Source of the DNA: Coriobacteriia bacterium
GTDB taxonomy: Bacteria; Actinomycetota; Coriobacteriia; Coriobacteriales; UMGS124
Assembly: GCA_018368455.1 (NCBI GenBank)
Contig: JAGZEG010000004.1
Location: 62,001 to 126,000, forward strand
Reading direction: 5' to 3'
Length of the DNA stretch: 64,000 nt
Each line of letters opens with the position of its first letter. Positions within the stretch are counted from its first letter, which is position 1. Below are positions 1 through 8,749 of the stretch, piece by piece. The notes under the pieces are model-generated. The model made no database searches and was not told where the DNA came from. It worked only from the letters and a program-made list of their open reading frames with translations. Made by a program: the position numbers and the translations under genes.

Positions 1-10
1 CCGTAGGCCG

Positions 11-1213
11 CTAGAGCGTCTCGATAAAGGCGGCGATGCGCGTCTCGATTTGCCCCGAGTCGCCCATGGAGTAGTCGGTCTCGAGCTTCATGTACGGGAC
101 GCCGTGCTCCTCCATGACGCGGCCCATGCGCGCGGCCTCGATGTTGAACGTGTGGCATGCCTGCAGCACGGCATCGATGACGCCGTCGACATGGTACTTC
201 TCCACCATGGCCAGCGTGTTCTCCATGCGGCCCTCGTTGGGCGTCATGACGGAGCAGTTGATGTTCAGGTAGCGCTCTGCGATGGCGCGCAGGATGTCGG
301 GCGCCTCTTCGTCGACGAGCAGCTTGTTCGTGCGCTCGCCGGAGCAGTCGTCCAGGCAGACGATGACGCCGCCGTTGGCCTCGATGACCTTGCCCACCTT
401 GTTGATGAGGCCGCCGGAGGGGCAGCCCGTCAGCAGGATGCGCTTTGCGCTGGGAGAGACCTCGCTTTTGCCCTCAGCAGCCTGTGCGGCACGCTGGTTG
501 ACGAGCTGCTCGACGCGGTCGGCGAAGTTGTGCACGTCGAAGTTGAACGACCCGGCTAGAAGCGAGCTCATCATCTCGGTGCCGCGCACGGCCGGCGGCT
601 CAGAGGTCTGCAGGTTGTAGAGCTTGATGAGGGCGCGGCGCAGACGGTTGCGCGTGCGCGCGGCCTCGCGCAGGTCGTCATCGGTGATCGTGATTCCGTA
701 GAAGTCCTCGAGATACCCCTTGAACCGCTTGAGCTCCTCGTACCACTCGTCGTGCTCGTAGGAGCGCGAGCGCGAGTTGGGCAGGTGCAGCACGTACGTG
801 TTCTTGAGATCACCGAGCAGCTCGTACATCTTCTTTTTGCCGTCGCACGTCGTCTCGCCCACGATCATGTCGGCGAAGTACGTATAGGGGCACTTCTCCG
901 TAAGCGCGAAGCCGTACGTCGACTTGATGAGCGGGCAGAGGTTCTTGGGCAGCACGGTCTCGGCGGCGGGAATCGTCTCGTCACTCATGCCGCACAGGCC
1001 GACGGCCGACACGTGGGCGGCGTCGAGGATCTCGAGCGGGGTGAACGAGCACAGCACGCCGGCAAGGCGCCCTCCGCTCTCCTTGAACTGCTTGACGCGC
1101 ATGAAGCCGGCCTTGCGCTGCTCGTTGAACTCCTCGAACGTGCGGGGCAGCGGCTCAAGCTCCTCGGTTGAACTCTTCTGAACTTCGGGTTCAATGGTCG
1201 TTTCGGCGCTCAT
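11..1213 (-). CDS. 2-hydroxyacyl-CoA dehydratase D family protein, YjiM/double-cubane-cluster type
   Basis: This 400-residue protein belongs to the HgdB/FldB-like family of iron-sulfur reductases. It is a single-subunit member like E. coli YjiM, not one half of an alpha/beta dehydratase pair. Cysteines suited to cluster binding are visible at about residues 55, 74, 93, 108 and 123 (motifs KCPYTYFAD and [12 protein letters not shown]), and in TGCPSGG and DDCSGER further on. In the family, such single-subunit proteins can carry an [8Fe-9S] double cubane and perform ATP-driven low-potential reductions. The activator gene follows 81 bases downstream on the same strand, as in yjiM-yjiL. The physiological substrate is unknown. 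The family call is firm; the double-cubane assignment is inference. Confidence 0.85.
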   Translation of the reverse strand: MSAETTIEPEVQKSSTEELEPLPRTFEEFNEQRKAGFMRVKQFKESGGRLAGVLCSFTPLEILDAAHVSAVGLCGMSDETIPAAETVLPKNLCPLIKSTYGFALTEKCPYTYFADMIVGETTCDGKKKMYELLGDLKNTYVLHLPNSRSRSYEHDEWYEELKRFKGYLEDFYGITITDDDLREAARTRNRLRRALIKLYNLQTSEPPAVRGTEMMSSLLAGSFNFDVHNFADRVEQLVNQRAAQAAEGKSEVSPSAKRILLTGCPSGGLINKVGKVIEANGGVIVCLDDCSGERTNKLLVDEEAPDILRAIAERYLNINCSVMTPNEGRMENTLAMVEKYHVDGVIDAVLQACHTFNIEAARMGRVMEEHGVPYMKLETDYSMGDSGQIETRIAAFIETL

Positions 1214-1294
1214 ATTGGCGTTCCCTCTCTTTTTTCCTATGGTTCGACGGGGTTGCGTGCCTGTTCAGCGCGTCCGGCCCCGCGTTCGTTTCTC

Positions 1295-2128
1295 TTACAG
1301 GTGGGCTGCCGAGATGGCTGCCCCGATGGCACCGGCATAGCGCGCTTGCGGGCGTGTCACCACCTCGTGACCGAGATGTGCGCCGAGCTGGGCGACAAAG
1401 TAATCGTTGTCGCACAGGCCGCCCGTCAGGAAGTACGAACCCGCCGCGTCGCCGCTGACCTGCCCTACGAGCGCGGCGACCTTCTTGACGACGCTGCCGA
1501 TGATGCCGTTGGCGATGTTCTCGCGCGGCTCTCCCTTGCCGACGAGCGAGATGACCTCGCTCTCGGCGAACACGGTGCACATCGTCGAGATCGTTGTGGG
1601 CTGGCCGGCGCGCGCAAGGCGTGACAGCTCCTCCTGGCTGACGCCGAGGCGGTTGGCCATGATCTCGAGGAAGCGCCCCGTGCCGGCAGCGCACTTATCG
1701 TTCATGACGAACTTCTTTACGTTGCCGCCGGCCAGGTGCATGACCTTCGTGTCCTGTCCGCCAACGTCGACAACGACGCCATCGGGCCCGAACAGATATG
1801 CCGCACCGCGCCCGTGGCACGTGATCTCCGTGATGGCCTTGTCGGCATAGGGCACGGCGATGCGGCCGTATCCCGTGGCGACGCATGCGAAGCTTCCCTT
1901 GGGATAGCCCGCCTCTTCGAGCATTCCCAGGGCCCGCTCGGCGGCATCGACGCTGCTGTACCCCGTGGGTGCGAGCAGCGTGCGCTCGAGTGCGAGCGAG
2001 CCGTCTTTCGCAGCGGTCCTCGCCGCCGCGGCTTCGTCTCCAGCGAAGGCCGTGACTGCCTCGGCAGGCAGTCCCATAACGGCGATCTTCGTTGCGGTCG
2101 AGCCGATGTCAACGCCTACGTAGTGCAT
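1295..2128 (-). CDS. ATP-dependent activator of the 2-hydroxyacyl-CoA dehydratase/DCCP family (BadF/HgdC/YjiL)
   Basis: A 277-residue ASKHA-fold ATPase. It starts with the nucleotide-binding motif GVDIGSTATK, has the second phosphate loop DVGGQDTK near residue 121, and carries two cluster-ligand cysteines, C146 (NDKCAAGTG) and C184 (STMCTVFAESE). In this family the homodimer holds one [4Fe-4S] cluster between subunits and uses ATP hydrolysis to push an electron onto the partner. The partner here is evidently the gene at 11-1213, which it precedes in transcription. Length and motifs are normal for the family. Confidence 0.9.
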   Translation of the reverse strand: MHYVGVDIGSTATKIAVMGLPAEAVTAFAGDEAAAARTAAKDGSLALERTLLAPTGYSSVDAAERALGMLEEAGYPKGSFACVATGYGRIAVPYADKAITEITCHGRGAAYLFGPDGVVVDVGGQDTKVMHLAGGNVKKFVMNDKCAAGTGRFLEIMANRLGVSQEELSRLARAGQPTTISTMCTVFAESEVISLVGKGEPRENIANGIIGSVVKKVAALVGQVSGDAAGSYFLTGGLCDNDYFVAQLGAHLGHEVVTRPQARYAGAIGAAISAAHL

Positions 2129-2173
2129 GGTTCTCCTTGCTGTTCTCCCCCTGGGCGTTCGCGCGCGCCTGTC

Positions 2174-3391
2174 CTACAGCGTATGCACTGCCACCGTGAG
2201 CCGGTCGAGCGCCTCGCGCAGCACATCCGTGGGGCAGGCGATGTTTATGCGTTCGAAGCCGGCGCCGCCCGTTCCGAACGCGGCGCCTTCGTCTCCGAAC
2301 AGGTGCGCCCTCGTGTGCAGGAATGTTTTGAGCGTGTCTGCGTCCATGTCGAAAGCGCGCATGTCAAGCCACTGCAGGTACGTCCCTTCAAGCGGCATGA
2401 CCTTGATCTGGGGTAGCTCGCGTGCCACATAGTCTTCGACAAAGCGGCGGTTGCCGTCGAGCACCTCGAGCAGCTCGTCGAGCCAGTTCTCGCACTCGTT
2501 GTATGCGCAGGCGCACACCGGGTATGCAAACGCGTTGAGGCTGAACGGGCCGCCGCGCCTGAACCCGAGCCGCTTGAACTTTGTTCGTACTTCCTCATCG
2601 GGAATGAAGATGTTCGAGCACTCGAGCCCGGCTAGGTTGAACGTCTTGGACGGGGCGGTGCACACGGCGATGTGACCGAGTTCGTCGTCTGGAATGACGC
2701 GTGCCAGCGTCGTGTGCGTGTGTCCGGGCATGATCAGGTCGTTGTGGATCTCGTCGCAGACGATGAACACGCCGTGGGCCAGACAGATCTCGGCGCAGCG
2801 GCGCAGCTCGCCGGCCGTCCACACACGGCCGGCGGGGTTGTGCGGGCTGCACAGCAGGATCATCTTTGTCGCAGGGTCGGCGGCCTTGCGCTCAAGGTCG
2901 TCGAAGTCCATCTCGTAGTGGGCCTGCGGCGTGCCGTCGCCCACAAGCCGCAGCGGATTTTCGACAAGCGTGCGGCCGGCGCTTTGGACGGCGCTCTTGA
3001 ACGGGAAGTAGACCGGCGGCTGAATGATGACGCCGTCGCCGGGCTCTGTCAGCGCCTCGACAAAGCGGTAGAGCGCCGGCACGACGCCCGGGCACGTCGC
3101 GATCCAGTCGCGCTCGGGCGCCCACTTGTGGCGGCGCTCCTGCCAGCCGATGACCGCTTCATAGTAGGCGTCAGTGGGTCCGGTGTAGCCGAGAATGGCC
3201 TCGTCGGCGATGCGATGCAAACACGTGGCGATCTCGGGCTGCTTGACGAACTCCATGTCAGCTACGGACAGCGGCACGACGTCGGCAGGGACATCGGGGC
3301 AGTCTTTCAACATCCCGTCCCATTTGGACGAGCCAGTGCCGGCGCGATTGACGCGCGTCGTAAAGTCGTACCGCATAGCATTGCGTCCCAT
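2174..3391 (-). CDS. MalY/PatB-type PLP-dependent C-S lyase / aminotransferase
   Basis: A 405-residue fold-type I PLP enzyme of the class I/II aminotransferase superfamily, MalY/PatB branch (cystathionine beta-lyase type). The N-terminal block NRAGTGSSKWDGML is typical of this branch, and the PLP lysine lies in SKTFNLAGL near residue 248. The ATG at 3391 has AGGAGG eight bases upstream. It lies directly downstream of two amino-acid permease genes (12-base gap), which suggests that the imported compound is a sulfur amino acid such as cystine or cystathionine; that substrate link is inference. Members of the family can also act as regulators. Confidence 0.85.
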   Translation of the reverse strand: MGRNAMRYDFTTRVNRAGTGSSKWDGMLKDCPDVPADVVPLSVADMEFVKQPEIATCLHRIADEAILGYTGPTDAYYEAVIGWQERRHKWAPERDWIATCPGVVPALYRFVEALTEPGDGVIIQPPVYFPFKSAVQSAGRTLVENPLRLVGDGTPQAHYEMDFDDLERKAADPATKMILLCSPHNPAGRVWTAGELRRCAEICLAHGVFIVCDEIHNDLIMPGHTHTTLARVIPDDELGHIAVCTAPSKTFNLAGLECSNIFIPDEEVRTKFKRLGFRRGGPFSLNAFAYPVCACAYNECENWLDELLEVLDGNRRFVEDYVARELPQIKVMPLEGTYLQWLDMRAFDMDADTLKTFLHTRAHLFGDEGAAFGTGGAGFERINIACPTDVLREALDRLTVAVHTL

Positions 3392-3403
3392 AAGGGGCGC
3401 CTC

Positions 3404-4120
3404 CTATCCTTTGCGAGGCTGCAGCGCCCGATATCGTCCAGCGCGCAGCTCGATGACGTGGAACACGCGGTTGAACGCGAAGCTCAGCACCTCGTAGATG
3501 ATGGTGACGAGCAGGTAGGCTTCGAGGTAGGCGTAACTCTGGTTTGCCTCGAGCACGCTTGTCGCCATGATCTCGTGGACGCCGACGAAGTACGCCAGCG
3601 ACGTGCCGTGCAACAGGCCCACGAACAGGCCGTTGAGGTTGGGCAGCGCCGCCACGATGGCCTGGGGCAGCACGATGCGCCTCATGGCTTGGCCGTGCGT
3701 CATGCCACACGCCAGCGCCGCCTCCATCTGCGTCGCGTCCACCGAGGCGATGGCCGAGCGCAGCACCTCGCACGAGTACGCCGCCTGGTTGAGCACGAAC
3801 GTCAGCACGGCGAACACGACGGGCGGCACCGCGGCGACGTTGGCCTCGATCCCGGCGGACAGCAGTGCGTTGTAGATGACGACCGGCATGAAGTAGTACA
3901 TGACGTAGAGCAGCACCACTTCGGGCACGGAGCGCATCATGGACACAAACACGGCGACGAGCTGGTTGAGGACGGGGATGCGCTTGAGCCGGGCCTGGGC
4001 GAGCGCGAAGCCGAGCAGCCAGCCGAGTGGGGCCGAGGCGAACACCATGGCCAGCGTCAGCGGCAGCGCGCTGAGGACCGCGGGGGCCGCTTGGAGCAGG
4101 AAATCGACGTCGAAGATCAT
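3404..4120 (-). CDS. Amino-acid ABC transporter permease (HisM/GlnP family)
   Basis: A 238-residue inner-membrane permease with about five helices and the family signature EAALACGMTHGQAMRRIVLPQA, which holds the EAA loop that docks on the ATPase. It lies 13 bases downstream of a second permease of the same type, so the two probably form a heterodimeric channel with the binding protein at 4993-5979. No ATP-binding subunit is encoded in this operon or elsewhere in the window. Confidence 0.88.
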   Translation of the reverse strand: MIFDVDFLLQAAPAVLSALPLTLAMVFASAPLGWLLGFALAQARLKRIPVLNQLVAVFVSMMRSVPEVVLLYVMYYFMPVVIYNALLSAGIEANVAAVPPVVFAVLTFVLNQAAYSCEVLRSAIASVDATQMEAALACGMTHGQAMRRIVLPQAIVAALPNLNGLFVGLLHGTSLAYFVGVHEIMATSVLEANQSYAYLEAYLLVTIIYEVLSFAFNRVFHVIELRAGRYRALQPRKG

Positions 4121-4133
4121 CGCGGCACCCCCC

Positions 4134-4841
4134 CTACGCCGTTGCCCGGCGACGCCCGCGCGTCGTCGTGCGCTCGAGGCCCATGAACGCGAGCATGAGC
4201 ACGACGCACACCACCCAGTAGATGATGGCGACGGAGACGTAGAGCTCGAGGCGATAGGCGCCGTAGTTGGCGGCGGCTATGACGTTTGCGCGCCCCATCA
4301 TGTCGATGACGCCGATGGAGAACGCCAGTGACGTGCTCTTGAACAGCGAGATGACGAGGTTGCCGAACAGCGGGATGGCCGTGGCGACGGCCTGGGGCAG
4401 CACGATGCGGCGCACGGCCTGCGCCTGCGTCATGCCGCAGGCCAGGGCCGCCTCCGTCTGAACGCGCGGCACGGCGAGAAACGACGAGCGCATCATCTCG
4501 CCCATGTCGGCGCTGGCGATGAGCGAGAGCGCCGCCACGATGAAGTACACCTTGTTCGCCGCCGCGATGTCTATTCCCGCCGTCGCTTTGAGCACCTGCG
4601 GAAGCGCGAAGTACAGCAGGAATATCATCACGAGCGACGGGATGCCGCGCATGAGCGACACCCAGGTGCGAGCGATGACGTGCGCCCAGCGCTTCGAGCC
4701 GAGCTGCGCCATGGCGACGAGCAAGCCAAGGGCCATGGCGATGAGCAGCGACGTCACCATGATGAGCAGCGTCAGGGGAAACGCTTGGAGCACCTTGAGT
4801 ATGAACTCGGGGATTCTCTCCGGGAATACCAGGTAAGTCAT
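4134..4841 (-). CDS. Amino-acid ABC transporter permease (HisQ/GlnP family)
   Basis: A 235-residue permease with the EAA-loop signature EAALACGMTQAQAVRRIVLPQA, nearly the same as that of the next gene. The chosen ATG at 4841 gives a protein that starts directly before the first amphipathic segment; a longer in-frame reading adds an Arg-rich stretch with no family support. It is the first permease of a binding protein-permease-permease-lyase order on the minus strand. The substrate is probably a polar or sulfur amino acid, by context only. Confidence 0.87.
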   Translation of the reverse strand: MTYLVFPERIPEFILKVLQAFPLTLLIMVTSLLIAMALGLLVAMAQLGSKRWAHVIARTWVSLMRGIPSLVMIFLLYFALPQVLKATAGIDIAAANKVYFIVAALSLIASADMGEMMRSSFLAVPRVQTEAALACGMTQAQAVRRIVLPQAVATAIPLFGNLVISLFKSTSLAFSIGVIDMMGRANVIAAANYGAYRLELYVSVAIIYWVVCVVLMLAFMGLERTTTRGRRRATA

Positions 4842-4992
4842 CGCGTGCAGAACCTCTCGCTCTTCGGGGACGCTTGCGGGGCGGGCGTGTCGGGCGCGGC
4901 GCCGGCGGGACAATGGTACCGCGTGTTGGCGCCGCGCCCGAGGTGCTCAGGCAAACGGGGGCGAAGAAACCCGCTCGGGCGCCCCGGTGCTC

Positions 4993-5979
4993 CTACTTGC
5001 CAGCCTCCTTGGCGTCCGACGCAGCCGAGCTGTCCTTCTGGGCGCTCACGTCGACGAGGACGCCGTCATCGGAGACGGAGTAGTACGTGTCGCCCTTGCC
5101 GACGATGATGTCGGCGCCCTCCTTGAGGAAGTCAGCGTTCTCGGCGAACACGTCGCCGCCGAGCCACTTCTTGCCCAGCTCGCCGAGGCTGCCGTCAGAC
5201 TTTGCCTCCCTGAGCGCCGTCGTGAGGTCGGCCGCCAGACCCTCCATGCCGGGGCGCAGCATGAAGAAGTCTAGGCCGTACGTGACGGTCTCCGTCAGTG
5301 CGAGGTCGGTGCCGGCTCCCTGCTGAATGGAGTCAAAGCTCGAGACGAGCGTGTAGCAGGCATCGGCCTGACCGTTGGCGACGGCGCGGAACCAGCTCGC
5401 CACATCACCGACGTTCTCGGCTTCGACGAGCTCGATGGCCTCGTCGGGATGCTCGTCGTTGTACTTCACGAGGGCCTGGTAGTAGGCGTTCGTCGGGTTG
5501 ACGAGCAGCTTCTTGCCAGCCAGGCCATGGACGTCCGTGATGCCGGAGTCCTTGCGCACCGCCGCTGCCATGGGCCCGATGCAGTAGGGCTCCTCGGGGA
5601 AGATGAACTTCTCGAGGCGCTCGGGCGTGCGGGCGATGGCGCACGACACGAGGTCGCATGCGCCCGACTGCAGCGAGGCGACCATGCTCTGGAACTGCAT
5701 GCCGTCGAACTGGAACTGGTACTTTCCGCCGAGCTTCTGTTCGCAGAGCTTCAGGACATCGATGTCATAGCCCTGCAGCTCGTTGTCCTCGTTGACGAAG
5801 CAGTACGGCTTCGTCTGGTTCGAGGTGATGATCTTTACGACCTGCGGGTTGTCGGCGGCAAAGGCACGGCACGTCAGAGGGGCAGCCGTGCTGGCGATCG
5901 CGAGGCCGGCGGCCAGGCAGAAGAAGCTGCGGCGGGAGATGCCACGCGTGCTGGACGCGGTGGAGTGGGCGCTGTTCAT
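4993..5979 (-). CDS. Amino-acid ABC transporter substrate-binding protein (SBP family 3) with twin-arginine signal
   Basis: A 328-residue extracytoplasmic binding protein. Its signal carries SRRSFFCLAAG, a twin-arginine pattern, followed by a hydrophobic stretch and an AFA cleavage-like site. The mature part has the two-lobe family-3 fold, with typical segments such as ELQGYDIDVLKL, SLQSGACDLVSCA and RTPERLEKF. A Tat-type signal is unusual for this class, which normally uses Sec. It resembles the binding protein at 8750-9814 in sequence and length, so the two look like paralogues. A charged Ala/Ser/Lys-rich tail ends the protein. Confidence 0.88.
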   Translation of the reverse strand: MNSAHSTASSTRGISRRSFFCLAAGLAIASTAAPLTCRAFAADNPQVVKIITSNQTKPYCFVNEDNELQGYDIDVLKLCEQKLGGKYQFQFDGMQFQSMVASLQSGACDLVSCAIARTPERLEKFIFPEEPYCIGPMAAAVRKDSGITDVHGLAGKKLLVNPTNAYYQALVKYNDEHPDEAIELVEAENVGDVASWFRAVANGQADACYTLVSSFDSIQQGAGTDLALTETVTYGLDFFMLRPGMEGLAADLTTALREAKSDGSLGELGKKWLGGDVFAENADFLKEGADIIVGKGDTYYSVSDDGVLVDVSAQKDSSAASDAKEAGK

Positions 5980-6050
5980 GGGATGTTCTTCTTTCTGTGA
6001 TGAGGCGAGGAGCTGGATTTTTGTGGCTCCTTCACCGCGCGAGATGGGGG

Positions 6051-6278
6051 TTACTGAATGCCTGCGACAGACGTGGGCTCGGGATCTGCCTGCTGAGTGT
6101 CGGCGGGGATGGGACGGCGGGGCGTCGGGCGATTGGTCGTCTCGCGTTCGGGGCGCAGGGCGACGAGGCCGCCAACTAGGCTGATGCCGGCAATGCCCAG
6201 GGCGATGCCGACGAGGTCGTTACGCGACGCTGCGCCGAAGCGGGCAGGGCCGTGCGAAGAGGGGGTGTTCACACTCAC
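6051..6278 (-). CDS. Possible small single-helix membrane protein
   Basis: A 75-residue frame starting at GTG 6278 with only a weak Shine-Dalgarno. It has one good hydrophobic helix (DLVGIALGIAGISLVGGLVA, residues about 21-40), then a Pro/Arg/Thr-rich tail. It would be cotranscribed with the binding protein that starts 71 bases downstream. No family was recognised. It may be a chance frame in a leader region, so the call is tentative. Confidence 0.3.
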   Translation of the reverse strand: MSVNTPSSHGPARFGAASRNDLVGIALGIAGISLVGGLVALRPERETTNRPTPRRPIPADTQQADPEPTSVAGIQ

Positions 6279-6434
6279 GATGTGACCTGCGTTTCTCGAA
6301 GACGCGCAACAAGGCGCATGCCGATGCGGGCTGCCCAGACCGGGCGGGTGTTTCGCTCACTCAGGGCGAGGCGCCGCGAGCCGGATGGGGCGACACCGTC
6401 GCGGGCCGAGAGCGGTCGGCCTGTTTTTGCGCAT

Positions 6435-6600
6435 AAAAAAAGCCCTTGCCGCGCCCTCTGTTGGCGCCGCCCGGGACCTCTTCTGTGCTGGCTGCTCTTC
6501 CGTTGTACCCGCGTCCCTGCACACGGCAGGTCGTCTCTCTACATGACGATCGTCCCTGCCCCTTGCTCCATGGCATCATGTGAACACCCCCTCTCTCCGT
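6435..6600 (-). promoter_or_regulatory. Candidate structured leader ending in an intrinsic terminator, upstream of the ABC/lyase operon
   Basis: Read on the minus strand, this segment has a hairpin with a GGCAGG/CCTGCC stem (6525-6560) enclosing the self-complementary GACGATCGTC. Further on is a GC stem (GCGCC/GGCGC, 6451-6467), and then seven T residues (6435-6441) after an imperfect GC-rich stretch. No gene lies upstream on that strand, so a terminator here suggests attenuation of the downstream importer/lyase operon. I could not match it to a T-box, SAM or other known riboswitch. The rest of the 6279-6868 intergenic region shows no convincing gene. Confidence 0.4.
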
Positions 6601-6868
6601 AACGTGGGCGCATCGCTGATCTGCGTACTGCGCGCGATGCCCCTTCTCCATCTGCTATCGCGCATCTTGCGACAGGCGTGGAGGCGCCGTCAAGTCGTCT
6701 TTGGGCGCGGGAAAACGAAATCCTCCCCAATCGCACGGATTGCTCACGCGAGGTTTTTCTGTCCGCCTGGCTCGATATTGCGTCCATACGCTGCGCGTTT
6801 GCGTTTGGTTTGCGTGCGCTGTGGGGTGTTGGCGTATGCTGGATCGTGACGTACAGGTGAAGGATGGC

Positions 6869-8392
6869 ATGTCGTCGGGCCTTGCTGGCCGACGGCGCGG
6901 GGGTGGGATTGACATGGGCGCGCAGCGCTCCGCTGACAGCAAGATGCCCGGGACGATGGTGCACGACTCCTCGTACGACTCGATGCCGCACTCGCTCACG
7001 AATGCTGAGATCGAGGCGCTCGAGCATGAGCTCTCCACGCGCACGATCGACTCGCGCCACGACTCCCACCTCCATCGCAGCGCCGACCTGCGCAGCCTCA
7101 AGCTCCGCTGGGAGAGCGTCATCGAGGACCGGGACGTGCTGGCAAAGGACGCGAGCATTTCCACGAAGTCCTCCATCGTCATGCGCGTCGGCCGGCTCGT
7201 GCTGTCAAGCGGTGCGAGCGGCTATCGCGTCGAGAAGGTCATGGGGCACGTGGCGGCTCTGCTCGGGACTTCCTGTCAGGCTGAGGTGGGCCTCGTGTCC
7301 ATTGACCTGACGATCACGGACGGCCACGCCGCGTTTACCGAGGTCGCCTCCCTTCCGGCGACGGGCGTCAACACGGAGCGCATGCAGATCCTCGAGCGCG
7401 TCGTCGACGAGCTCGAGGAGGGGTTGGGCGAGTTGACGGTCAGCGACGTGCATCGTCTGCTCGACACGATCGAGAAGCATCCCGGCCGCTACAGCCCGTG
7501 GCAGCAGGGTCTCGCGGCGGGCCTCGCGTGCTGCGCGTTCGTCTTTCTGCTCGGCGGTGGGCTCATCGAGATGTTCGGCGCCCTCGTCGGCGCAGGCATC
7601 GGCAACTTCGTGCGCTGCCTCATGCTCAAGCGCCGCATCAACCAGTTCGGTTCCGCCGCGCTCTCCGTTGCTGTTGCGGGTCTGTGCTACGCCGCGACGC
7701 TCGCCCTGCTGTCGCTGGTCATCCCCAACGCCATGCACCACGCGGCGGGCTATATCGGCGCGATGCTCTTCGTCATTCCGGGCTTCCCGCTCATCACGAG
7801 CGGCCTGGATATCGCGAAGTTCCGCTTTGCCTCGGGCCTCCAGCGGCTGGCGTATGCGCTCACTATCGTCATCGGCGCCACGATCGTGGGGTGGATGATT
7901 GCCAAGCTCGTGGCACTGCAGCCCGATGAGTTTGCGCCACTCGGGCTCGATCCGGGCGTGGAGTGCCTGCTACGCGTCGTGGCGAGCTTTGTCGGCGTGT
8001 TCGGCTTCTCCGTCATGTTCAACAGCCCGCCGCGCATGTGTCTGGCCGCCGCGCTCATCGGGGCAGTCTCCAACACGGCACGTCTCGAGCTCATCGATTT
8101 CGCGGGTATGCCGCCTGAGGCCGCCGCGTTGCTGGGCGCCCTCATCTCGGGCTTGCTCGCGTCCGTTATCGGCCTTCGCTTCACCTTGCCGCGCATCAGC
8201 CTGACCGTGCCGTCCATCGTCATCATGGTGCCGGGCCTCTACCTGTACCGCGCGATGTACTACCTGGGCGACCTTAGCGCGATGGCGGCGCTGAGCTGGG
8301 GCATGGAGGCGTTCATCATCATACTGTGCCTGCCGATCGGTCTGGCGATCGCGCGCATGCTCACCGACAAGAACTGGCGCTACGACCGATAG
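6869..8392 (+). CDS. Threonine/serine exporter family protein (ThrE; fused YjjP-YjjB type)
   Basis: A 507-residue integral membrane protein. After a hydrophilic region of roughly 190 residues, about ten helices follow. The first half matches the ThrE/YjjP module (SSGASGYRVEKVM, then QQGLAAGLACCAFVFLLGG) and the second the YjjB-like module (NSPPRMCLAAALIGAVSNTARL and PSIVIMVPGLYLYRAMYYL). Proteins of this family export threonine and serine, or in the YjjPB case succinate. The ATG at 6869 has GAAGGA just upstream; an ATG at 6914 is an alternative. It is monocistronic and divergent from the importer operon. Confidence 0.85.
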   Translation: MSSGLAGRRRGGGIDMGAQRSADSKMPGTMVHDSSYDSMPHSLTNAEIEALEHELSTRTIDSRHDSHLHRSADLRSLKLRWESVIEDRDVLAKDASISTKSSIVMRVGRLVLSSGASGYRVEKVMGHVAALLGTSCQAEVGLVSIDLTITDGHAAFTEVASLPATGVNTERMQILERVVDELEEGLGELTVSDVHRLLDTIEKHPGRYSPWQQGLAAGLACCAFVFLLGGGLIEMFGALVGAGIGNFVRCLMLKRRINQFGSAALSVAVAGLCYAATLALLSLVIPNAMHHAAGYIGAMLFVIPGFPLITSGLDIAKFRFASGLQRLAYALTIVIGATIVGWMIAKLVALQPDEFAPLGLDPGVECLLRVVASFVGVFGFSVMFNSPPRMCLAAALIGAVSNTARLELIDFAGMPPEAAALLGALISGLLASVIGLRFTLPRISLTVPSIVIMVPGLYLYRAMYYLGDLSAMAALSWGMEAFIIILCLPIGLAIARMLTDKNWRYDR

Positions 8393-8651
8393 GGGCGGCC
8401 GGGCCTGCTGGGCGACACGCTGGCTTTGCTCGGGGAGCCTCGCTTCGTGGGCAGAAATCGAGTTCGTGAATGGGCCGTCTGGAAGCCGAGGCTCGCTCGC
8501 TGCATGCGACCTGCGGTTTTGCTGGCTGCATGGCGCGCCGTGGTCTCTTCGGTTGCGAGGCGGCATGCATCAGCTCTGTTTCTGTCCGTGGAACGGCGGA
8601 TCCGATGCGAAAGTGCTCGCGCTGCGGCGACGAGGGACCTTCCGCGCGCCC
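8393..8651. other. Intergenic stretch with no supported gene
   Basis: The region between the ThrE-type gene and the terminator at 8652 is GC-rich and open in several frames, but no frame has both a ribosome binding site and recognisable protein character. A short inverted match around GAAGCCGAGGCTCGC is visible. I see nothing else. Confidence 0.5.
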
Positions 8652-8696
8652 AAAAAAGCCCGGGGGCGATGGACTTCCCATCCGTCGCCCCCGGGC
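8652..8696 (-). terminator. Intrinsic terminator of the binding-protein gene
   Basis: A long hairpin (GCCCGGGGGCGATGGA pairing with TCCGTCGCCCCCGGGC) is followed, on the minus strand, by six T residues at 8652-8657. It lies 54 bases past the stop codon at 8750. Confidence 0.9.
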
Positions 8697-8749
8697 GCTG
8701 CGAGATCTTGTGGCGGACGCCTCGCTGGTCGGGAGGGGCGTCCGCAGAC

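Noticed and set aside
6435..6600. Leader considered as a T-box or SAM riboswitch
   Set aside because: The T-box AGGGTGGNACCGCG block and the SAM-I core sequences are not found, so only a generic structured leader is claimed.
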